From NCBI GenBank assembly GCA_022494885.1, contig JAGVSM010003534.1, positions 62,001-126,000 on the forward strand: a DNA stretch of 64,000 nucleotides, in the 5' to 3' direction. The position numbers were made by a program, and so were the translations under genes. The notes under the pieces are model-generated. The model was given only the letters and a program-made list of their open reading frames with translations, had not been told where the DNA came from and did not search any database. The DNA comes from Micrasema longulum (taxonomy: Eukaryota; Arthropoda; Insecta; Trichoptera; Brachycentridae). Position 1 is the first letter of the stretch. Each line of letters begins with the position of its first letter. Shown one piece after another: positions 55,620-64,000 of the stretch.

Positions 55620-55890
55620 TCGAGAAATTTCGAAATGCTTACAATTAATCGAGTTTACTCGTACTAATCGGAAAAATAATCGAGATATCTCGAGTGAATG
55701 CATTCGAAATGGTTTTCTGAGACAATCGAGATACGAATTCGGACTTTACATTTCGAGATATGATTTTGAACTTGACATTTCGAGACAATCTTATATGATT
55801 TTGGACTTGATATTTCAAGACAATCGAAACATGGATTCGGAATGGATTTCGAGACAATCGAGATATGAATTTGGACATGACATTTCAAAA
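55620..55890. repeat. Degenerate ~35-bp minisatellite
   Basis: About five units of 'gagacaatcgagatatgaat' plus 'ttggacttgacatttc' (27-36 bp each) occur between 55718 and 55890. They are preceded by TCGAG-rich DNA (55620-55700). Two minus-strand frames (77 and 76 codons) are repeat translations with recurring 'SRLSRN'-like words, not genes. Confidence 0.8.
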
Positions 55891-56072
55891 TCAATGGTAA
55901 TTAATTTTAATGATTTTTCGGAAGTGTAAAATATCATTCGTGTTCAGTAAAATTCAAGTGTGTAATGTTAAATAAATTGTTGCTATGGGTTCATATTTTA
56001 AATGGACTAATCTGAGCTGATCTTAATCAGTTCACATCTTAATGTGGATAAACATTTAAAACACTAACATTT

Positions 56073-56145
56073 TTGTGTGTCGTATTATCAGCGCCTTGAT
56101 TTCAATTTTAATTTTATTTTGAAATTACTCTACGTGTTACGTATT
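56073..56145 (+). repeat. R1 fragment
   Basis: 'ttttgtgtgtcgtattatca' and 'gcgccttgatttcaatttta' match the start of R1 at 57665. Confidence 0.55.
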
Positions 56146-56149
56146 AAGT

Positions 56150-56940
56150 CACGTCTGTTTCCCGGAAATAGGATAACTATCACAGCGTTATATTATTGGT
56201 TGATATTATTGATGGAAAATATACATTAAATCAAAATATTTTTACATTAGCTTGTTTAATAACTAACCATATTTTTATTTTTTATTCTAAAACCAATACA
56301 ATCATGAATATGTATTTGAAAATTGTTGACTGTATGTTTCCATAAAATAAATAATAGATACAGGTAAAATATTTGGGTAAAATAAATAACTATCTTTTAA
56401 AACAATTGGTTACGAGAAAATGTTCAAAAAGGCTATAAAAAAATGGATAGTGGAGCTAAGTAGAAGTAAAATGGATTGTTTCATTCGCTTAAACCAATAT
56501 TAAATCAACTGCTTCACAAATGTCAAGCTTATATTATGTTTTTGTTTTTTTTTATTGTGCGTTTTGTAATATAAATAATATAGATGTACGTGTATTATTA
56601 TAAAAATAAATATGTTGTGTTTAAAACTGTCCGAACATTTAAATAATTATCTCTGTTTATTAAGTTTTCTTAGATTATTCTCAAATGTTAAATTTTTTTT
56701 TAAAGTATATTGTTAAGTGTCCTCGGCACGGATAACCCCAGTGAAGTCACATTATTTTTAATATAAATTAAAGTTTATAATGGAAAAAATATGAACAAAA
56801 AAAAAATAAAGGATTTTTAATGACTTTTAAAAATGTCCTGAATCGAAGATTTGAAAACGAATTTTTAATAAAAAATAAGTATTTTATACAAGGGTAGAAG
56901 TACAGTAGAAGAAATTCGAATGGTTTCCCTTTGAGAAAAC
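56150..56940. other. No recognised gene
   Basis: AT-rich and unique by eye. Confidence 0.4.
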
Positions 56941-56944
56941 AGAA

Positions 56945-57350
56945 TACCACGTTGCGAGAATGTTACAGAATGTTCGAAACTGACGGGAGATTTTAAGTTA
57001 GCGGAACGCGTGTGGTTCGGGATCAACGTATCTCCAAGGCAAGACGACTCGTTCTACGAAGACAAATAACTCGGTAAATTATTCACATATTCACAATCGT
57101 AAAGCATCGCCGAAATTCCTCGCGAGACCTCAGAATATCTGAGAAACAGAGCATGGACGTATCAAAAGGGACAAGTTATGCTTTGATTGTCCTTTCTGCG
57201 AGGTAACCACACGCATCTTGCAGCAGGACTCGGGAGGATACGCGTGCGAGTCGCGTCCCTTTGCCCATATTTGGGAAGGGATTAGATACACAATGGAGGG
57301 TTGGAATCTCACTTTGGGAGTTGAAAGTATTACTCACGTGATAAATTTCT
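56945..57350. promoter_or_regulatory. GC-rich unique island
   Basis: Non-repetitive and CpG-containing ('gcggaacgcgtgtgg', 'acgcgtgcgagtcgcgtccc'). Two 60-codon minus-strand frames overlap in it without domains. It is a candidate promoter or non-coding conserved element. I see no start site or exon. Confidence 0.25.
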
Positions 57351-57659
57351 TGAAACATCTAGTGCTTTTTCTTACTTTGCCAATGTCTGCAATTTAGTTG
57401 ATGCGTAATAAAAAAATACAAAACATTATTTTTCGTGTTTATAGTACTTTTATGACGGAACAATAGATTTTATTTTATTTAAATAATAATAAGTAAAAAA
57501 AAATATTCTTAATTGATAAAAATCTTTAAAACAAGTTTGTTCAAATAATTTCGTATCATATTTTTAAAATATTTAAACGACGTTTGAAAATATACAAAAT
57601 TAGGAAGTTCAGTGCCTTTAAAATAAAATAAAAATTGTTACTATTAAACAAAGTAAAAA

Positions 57660-58000
57660 TAAAAAAAATATTTTTGTGTATCGTATTATCAGCGCTATGA
57701 TTTTTTAAAATTTTGCATTTCTGAAATAAATTCCCGTGTGATGTCAGAGGTCTGTCAGTTCTTCCAATTCCAAAACCAGATATCCTTCACAGCTCTCATA
57801 TCATTGGTTGGTTCAAATGAACCAGTGACGTTGTTAAAAGTAGTGCGCTTTAATTAAAATTATTTTTATTATTTTTTTCGTACGTTTTCAAAAAAATTTG
57901 CTGTAAAATTTAATGCTCTTATTTTTCCCTAAAGCAAGAAAACATTTTCGTATGCAATTTTCTGTAGAGCAAAAGTTTTTTATGAAGTTTGTATTTACAG
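57660..58000 (+). repeat. Dispersed repeat R1, copy 2
   Basis: It is colinear with 12630-12990: 'gtatcgtattatcagcgcta', 'tttctgaaataaa', 'tcattggttggttcaaatga', 'accagtgacgttg' and 'agcaagaaaacattt'. Confidence 0.75.
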
Positions 58001-58479
58001 AGGCATCAATTTAAAAAAAAATACTTTTAAAAAGTGTTAGAAATGACAATTTTTTTTCCTCTTCTTTAAAATATTGATTTTTTTTCATGACAAACGTTTA
58101 AAAATCCAATAAACATTAATTCAATCGTTGAACAAAATCAAATGGTTATTATTAAATTATGGTGAAAAGAGTGAATAAATTTAACTTTTTAATTTACACC
58201 ATCTTAAAATATCAGCATAAAAATTCTAACATTTCATAAATTTACATTAAAGAACAAGCATACGATTTAGAAATATTCATATTTATTTAGCGTGTATTTT
58301 TTTTTCAGAATCATCAGTAGTTGGTTGTATAGTTCTTTTGACCTCAAGGGGAATTAAAACTCCAATTAATATTGTAAAATATAAACAATACACGATAACT
58401 AGTAGCTGAAATTTATACGTTTAAGTTAATAATGTAATTTATAACGAACTCAAAACTCGGCTCAACAATGAATATTTTA

Positions 58480-58930
58480 TTCCTCGTAAGGTGTAATTAC
58501 AGAACAGAGTAGAAATGTATACTATGATTATAGTGATCGTTGACAATGCTGATTTATGGTACTAATTAAACGTAATTATTTGGTTTGTAGGTTCTACACA
58601 CAAAATTTATAATTTGATCCATATCTAGCAGAGTTAATTTCACGCGCACCTTTCGATAGTTGAGTTCATTTTCACATAACATTAATATACATTTATAAAC
58701 GCCATGGTGATGAATTTGAAAGGAAAATTTCGGTGATTACGTAAAAGAAAAATGCGCCTTTTATTAACGGATTTCTCCAACATTGGGCCTTTCTTTCCAA
58801 ACAAATAGACAACAAGAGATTTATATAAGCAATAAATAAAATTTCCAATAAATAATTGGCATGGTACCATATCACGCGACTCAGAACGCAATTTATGGCA
58901 AACAAAACGCTATTGGGGAAATTGCCTATA
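58480..58930. promoter_or_regulatory. Unique block with Hox/CAD-type sites
   Basis: Non-repetitive. It includes 'tttatggc' (about 58893) and repeated 'tttattaac', 'aataaataattgg' and 'catttataaac' motifs typical of homeodomain binding. A pair of overlapping minus-strand frames (69 and 70 codons) have no domain. It is a candidate enhancer by motif density only. Confidence 0.22.
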
Positions 58931-59639
58931 CGTTACTCATACAGAAACGATTTTCGATAAATATTATTTTATATGATTTCCTACATTGTTTTAACTTGTA
59001 TTTATGAAACGAAAAAAAATATGGATCTACTGTTTCATAAATACCCTTATTAAAATGGCTAGCTACCCCCCTAACACGTTGTAAAACAGTAAATTTGTGT
59101 AAAGTAATATTTTTTAATTAACGTAAAATGATAACTTTTACCGGCCTCGTATCATTTAGTATATTGGTCACGACGCCATATTTATATTATAAATATAAAC
59201 TCGAGAGTAAAAATAGTAATTTATTATCAAACATGTTTCGTTATAATAACCATCGGATCAGTCAGTCAAAAATCAGTCAAATAATAATCTTTTATGGAAT
59301 AAGTTAGCGAAGTTTTTAATTAGTGCTTAGATACAGTTAAGAGGAATTATTATTCATTATTTCTACGGCTCACACCTTTAAAGTATAGATAAAATATAAT
59401 AAAAAAAAGTACAAAACACTTGTACATATAAACAAAAAAATTCAGAGGCATACACAGAGAAAAAAATATCATAAACACTTAAAACCATAATTTGAGCATA
59501 TTTATACGACAAAATAACAGAAGACAAAAAAAAATCATGTTTGGGGGAGACAGAGGCAATGTATCATAATGTATTTCTCTATATTAAGGTAATTAGCGCC
59601 AGAGATAGCACTATTATATAACAGTTATTACTAACTTTA

Positions 59640-59780
59640 TTAGTGACCGACCGAATATTCAATTTCGGTATCGGCCAGTTTCGGCCAGTAAAAAGGGTTT
59701 TGGCTGTGGTTTCGATTTCGGCTGAAAATTGGCCGAAATCGAAATAATAAAAATCACAGTTTTTCCGCTCAACAGGTGTA
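59640..59780. mobile_element. hAT-type terminal/subterminal sequence
   Basis: A dense run of CGAAA/TTTCG words ('accgaccgaatattcaattt', 'cggtatcggccagtttcggc' and the inverted 'ggccgaaatcgaaat') is typical of the ends of a widespread insect hAT group. The minus-strand frame of 68 codons across it is not a gene. Confidence 0.55.
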
Positions 59781-60164
59781 AACATTCAGCATCCGTTCTA
59801 CGTTCGTACACATAAAAATGAAATTGAAGAAATATTAAATTAGCTGGTATCTAAAAATCCCCTTATATGAAAAGACAATTGATAATATATATTTTTTATT
59901 TATAAAACACTTCGACCAATTGAGCTGTGGGATTTCGTTGAAATAATGTTAAAAATTTGATTGCTTATCTATCTAGTGTTTTTTCTTTCTCAAAATAATG
60001 CCTATGATACCAATTGGCAAATAATAAATCTTTATATGGTCTTTAGATATCCGCTGAAAATTTGAAGCGGGTATTATGTAGAGTGTCTTTGAGTTTGTAA
60101 CTCAGAGAAATAATTGAAATTTGACTCAAATGAGATTTGTATTCCATTACCTGTCGTATCGGGA

Positions 60165-60480
60165 GAGCAGAAAGGATTTGAAGGGATCAGGGCGGTATGA
60201 GATTGCAGAGTAGAGTGGCAATGGCGCATGGCGGGAGCGTCTAACGGCGATGACAGCGCGACGAGTTTAACGCTCCACTGCTTGTTCGTGGGCTAATTAA
60301 ATTCTGGACTAATCTCTCTCAACTTGTAATTTGATTATTATCTTGCAAGATAGTATGCGCACACCTATGCGGGTGTTACACGCGAGTGTTATGGCTAGGA
60401 TCACCTCATCTCACGTTATGTACTCCGGGATCCTCTTGCATTCGTGCAACTTTTGTACTAGGGGAGAAGAGATCTGAGAA
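60165..60480. promoter_or_regulatory. GC-rich unique island
   Basis: It contains 'gtggcaatggcgcatggcgg', 'gggctaattaaattc' (homeodomain-type) and 'caagatagtatgcgcacacc'. It is non-repetitive. A 70-codon plus-strand frame (60386-60598) is unsupported. Function is unknown. Confidence 0.25.
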
Positions 60481-60739
60481 GGTGAATAATTTATTTATAA
60501 CTACTAATTTCAAATATCATATTATTTGTGTACACATCAACAAACCGACAGTCCATACGTTTACTATCGAATCTGCATTTTGCGAAAAAAAAGCTTAATA
60601 TTGTTTTAAGAAGCCATACAATATTCTTGAATTGGCAAGCATGTGTCTATTGAAATACAATAGATAATTGAAAAATTCCTTTACAAGATGTCCGATGTCC
60701 GTATTTCTAATAAATAAATACGTCCGTCTTTCTAATAAT

Positions 60740-61080
60740 AAAATTGAGTAGGAGCCCAAATTAAATTTTTCTTCAAGTTAGCTCTATTTCTTGCCTCTTT
60801 TTTCACAGTTAGAAGTAGCTGCTTGGTTACGGAATAATCTACATAGTAATGTTTGAGACGCTCCTTCTTTATTTATATGTCAATCAAGAATTAAATATCA
60901 CTATCTTAATGTTTGAGTGGATTTATTTTCCTTCTTTATTTTCCATTCCCTATCTTCTCTTCATAGTAAAATGTAGATTTTTAGTTAATTTTTGTTAAAA
61001 ATTTTGTAAAAAAGGTAGGAAGAAATTGCCTTAACGCAATGTGCCCGCCTTTATAAATATATACAATGTATGTTTATAAA
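60740..61080 (+). mobile_element. LINE C-terminal scrap and 3' end
   Basis: AAWLRNNLHSNV, a stop, then DAPSLFIYMSIKN corresponds to 'AaRLWNsLPsnVRdapSlftFKsrlk' endings. The 3' UTR ends 'gtaggaagaaattgccttaa' and 'cgcaatgtgcccgccttta'. It is the plus-strand relative of 8540-9140. Confidence 0.75.
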
Positions 61081-61192
61081 TTGTTTAAATAAATTAATAC
61101 AAATTATATGTACGGATTGGTTTAATCAAAGTTTTGTACAATATTACTTTAGAATTTTTTCATACTAGTTTGGAGCGTAATTGTTTCTGGAA

Positions 61193-61242
61193 AGGCTTCC
61201 ATATTTCTTAAAAATGTTTCTCATCTCTTTTGAAATAAATGA
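61193..61242 (-). mobile_element. MITE-P scrap
   Basis: 'cttccatatttcttaaaaat' and 'gtttctcatctcttttg' match the inner TIR region in reverse. Confidence 0.5.
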
Positions 61243-61379
61243 TAAATATTGTTTTGCAATTACTATATTCTACTGTATGATTTTATTATCGTAGAATATA
61301 ATATTTAAAATGATAAAAAAAATCCATCACATTAAAAAATATTATGATTATGATAGTGTAATATTTTTTTTAATATTTA

Positions 61380-61835
61380 TTATATATATACGGCCTAAGC
61401 CAATTACAACAGTTACATGAAGAAACATAAATGCAAGAAACTGAACAAAAAGAACATAAAACTATTTAGCAAAGACAAACAAGGGCAAAATAATAATTGT
61501 ATACAATATATTCAAAAAAACGAAAGACTAAAAACTTTGAGCTGAACCATGCCAATCCAACTTCATCCTACACTGTTTAGTCGCGAAGAGATCTACGAAA
61601 AGCCGGAAGATCTATCCCAAAAAATTCCAAGTCGTGTGATGAATTGACTAATCTACACATTCTGGACATTGCGGCATAAAAACCAAAGTTGCTCTTAGGA
61701 GATTTTATAAATAGCAGATTTTGACTTCTGGTGACACGGTTGGGAACATGAAAAGAAATTGATTCCAACAGAGATGGGACATCACTTAAAGCATTAAGTA
61801 TTTTGAAAATGCATTTAAGGCTTATATACAATAAT
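61380..61835 (-). mobile_element. LINE C-terminus and 3' UTR
   Basis: The minus-strand frame 61577-61831 reads ILNALSDVPSLLESISFHVP, NRVTRSQNLLF, NFGFYAAMSRMCRLVN and DLEFFGIDLPAFRRSL. It is the same family as 7690-8035 and keeps more upstream sequence. The 3' UTR ends in TTATATATATA-type sequence. The neighbouring 94-codon minus frame (61849-62133) is not recognised. Confidence 0.85.
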
Positions 61836-62489
61836 TTTACACAAAACCTTATAGGAACGTAGGTACCAAAAAATTAAGTGTTAATATGTTTCGATTGCTA
61901 TAATATGCGTAATTACTACCGACAAAGATTCTTAGGGCACCTTTAAAACTGTGTCTAATGAAATTATTGAAAACATAATAATAGTAAAATGGGCACGGTA
62001 CATCCGGAGAACCTACAACAAGGGTCGGATCTATCAATAATAAAATTAAGTGGAGCCATACACTATGAATTCTAATATGAAAACAGGTAATTTCCTTCAA
62101 ACTGTTTCCATAGGATGCGCCAGCGATCTCCAAACTTTTTCTCCCTACACAATATGAAATAGGAAATGGTCATTTAGAATTCATATTCACAGTTTTTGGC
62201 TTTTGCTATTTTATGTTTTTAAATTTAAATTTAAATTTAGAAGTATTATTTAACTAACCACTTCCCGTTTGGGATTATTTTTCGGTTTGAAACTTATATA
62301 CGTTACGGAGGAAACTTGAAACGATCTAAATAAGGCCATATATAGCCTGACAACATTCTTACGAGGTAGCATTCTTCAGAACAGAGGAAAAATACATATT
62401 CACATTTATACTTCAAGCCGGATATGGCAATGTATGCGGTAAGGCGCGATAGATTTCTTTATTGATTCGTCATAAAATTTAAAAAAAAA

Positions 62490-62600
62490 ATTTTTGAATG
62501 TTAAACAATATGTAAAGAGATCACTTGAGCTCTGTGAATGCCTAAATTCCTAGACTTCTATTCTAAAAAAATACATTTTAAATAAGTCTGTTATGTGTTT
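62490..62600 (-). mobile_element. MITE-P scrap
   Basis: 'gttaaacaatatgtaaagag' and 'cctagacttctattctaaaa' match one body arm in reverse. Confidence 0.55.
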
Positions 62601-62654
62601 TAAAATCGATAGCTATTCATGCAAAAAATCTGCAAATCTGCAATTAAGTTGGCA

Positions 62655-62888
62655 AATTTGCATACCATACTTAAGGTCCCTTGTTCCCTAAAAAAGTTAA
62701 TGTAAAATATTAATTAAAAAATAATTTTGCACTGCAATATTTCACTGTCTCAGGACTGGCGCCTAAATCGCAAGGCTGATCAGCTAACCTCCATATAATA
62801 GATAATCAATATATGCTGAATTGTTTACACGAATGCAATGTCTTAAGCACCACCTGGAGCAAATAGAGATATGATTATGATATCTGAA
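62655..62888 (+). mobile_element. SINE-A, diverged
   Basis: 'ttggcaaatttgcataccat', 'ctcaggactggcgcctaaat', 'caaggctgatcagcta' and 'caatgtcttaagcacc'. Confidence 0.7.
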
Positions 62889-63009
62889 CATGAAATTTAT
62901 AAATTCATGACGTACATATGTATGAACACTGATTTATACATTTTAAAATTATTTTTAATTTTATTTGGGCATCTAGAAGAAAGTAATTTTTAAAAATGGT
63001 TATAGTTTT

Positions 63010-63265
63010 GTCCGCCCCCTGGTCTTATGGTACGTAGATTGGCCTACCACGCAAGTGGTCTTGGGCTTAATTTCTGACATGGTTGAGATAAAATATTTAT
63101 TCGAAAAATTGTTTTCATATAAAAATATTTACACTCTTTGGTCTGGTTGGCTCCTAAAGCGTAAGACTGATAAACTTCCCTACACAGAAAATTGACGAGA
63201 CATAATTTACCAAAGCAGTGCCCTATACGCCATTAAGAGCGAAATTTGAAATAATGCTGATTTAT
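63010..63265 (+). mobile_element. SINE-A, diverged
   Basis: 'gccccctggtcttatggtac', 'ggcctaccacgcaagtggtc', 'acatggttgagataaaatat', 'aaagcgtaagactgata' and 'gcagtgccctatacgcc'. The 74-codon frame at 63218 begins inside it. Confidence 0.75.
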
Positions 63266-63269
63266 AATA

Positions 63270-64000
63270 CCTACATAATTTTTAAAATGAAAAAACGGTG
63301 TGTATTTATTAAAATTTTTAGAATAAAATATCATTCAATAAAATGTATGGACAAACTCGCAACACCAAAAAATAATGTTTATCAACGCCAGGCTGTCCAC
63401 ACTAACAAACTCAACACGCGACCACCAAGCGAAAGCCGTTGACCGCAGACCTTTCCTGATCAGCGCTGGTAGCTAACGTGTTTCATAACGTCGTAATAGA
63501 TATAAAATCATTTCTTAAAATCATCCCTTTCATTGTGCGGCTTAATTTATTTCCAATATTGTCCACATTTCATATGAAATATGTATTAAAATAATTGTTA
63601 AAGCTAAGAAAGATTTCAATTTGTAATAAAGTTAATTTAAAATGTCAGTTAATTCTTCCATTTAAAATAATATGCAACCTTTACAAAACTACAGGTAAGT
63701 TATTAGACTAATCTTTAATTAATAACTTTATCTATTAATTTAACACGCATCACCATCATATAAAGATAATTTTACACGAAAAACATTCACTACGCACGCA
63801 AAAAGTATAGTAGATATTATTATACGTCCAGAAAGACTCTGCATTCTAATTCTTATAACTTACGCATAAAGGGAAAATAATTGTGAATAAAGTTATAAAA
63901 ATTGTAAAAGTATTTTTTCTGTATTTATTTAAAACAAAAACCTTTGATATTCTCAGAACTTACCGGAGGGCAGGTGTATGATGAAGGTCGCTTTTGTTTT
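63270..64000. other. No recognised gene
   Basis: AT-rich except 63350-63490, a less AT-rich unique stretch ('aactcaacacgcgaccacca', 'gaccgcagacc') with no identifiable product. Confidence 0.4.

Noticed and set aside
55645..55894. Two overlapping 76-77-codon minus-strand frames as a repeat protein
   Set aside because: They are readings of a degenerate minisatellite in two frames.

Overview
The window reads as AT-rich intergenic or intronic DNA of an arthropod, most likely an insect. Evidence: no dense coding, tRNA-derived SINEs with pol III A and B boxes, many 5'-truncated non-LTR retrotransposons (LINEs), decayed mariner and other DDE transposons, and long foldback MITEs. I found no host protein-coding gene that I can support and no intact tRNA, rRNA, CRISPR array or bacterial-type operon. 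Nearly every recognisable open reading frame is a C-terminal remnant of a transposable element. I cannot name the species.

For reference I name the repeat families here. SINE-A has a tRNA-Gly-like head, a body of about 200 bp and a (GATGATAAT)n-type tail, in about 20 copies or fragments. SINE-B has a tRNA-Val(CAC)-like head (2 copies). SINE-C has a tRNA-like head with a Met-like T arm (about 5). SINE-D has a tRNA-like head with GTG at the anticodon position (3). MITE-P is a palindromic foldback element with a one-sided extension of about 90 bp (about 10 pieces). LINE-A is a jockey/CR1-like non-LTR element with a 3' hairpin (3 copies). R1, R2 and R3 are unclassified dispersed repeats.

Layout. 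0-9 kb: LINE fragments, a retroelement carrying a 73-bp tandem array inserted into LINE-A, an old 1.14-kb-period segmental duplication, SINEs, and a 0.7-kb MITE-P palindrome. 9-22 kb: GC-rich islands, a hairpin, nested MITE-P/LINE insertions, R1 and R2 repeats, and paired LINE 3' ends. 22-36 kb: a full-length dead mariner, SINEs, the best LINE-A copy (with the YADD reverse transcriptase motif), and a second mariner. 36-46 kb: palindromes, a DDE transposase remnant, a foldback element, and two unique blocks that look regulatory (41.0-41.3 and 44.15-44.4 kb). 45-64 kb: RTE-like and jockey-like LINE tails, a 175-bp duplication, an R2 inverted pair flanking a retroelement tail, a degenerate minisatellite, and several GC-rich unique islands (54.8, 57.0, 58.5 and 60.2 kb).

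Nothing here forms a metabolic or defence system. The most interesting content is the internal architecture of the repeats and a handful of unique, motif-dense blocks that could be promoters or conserved enhancers.
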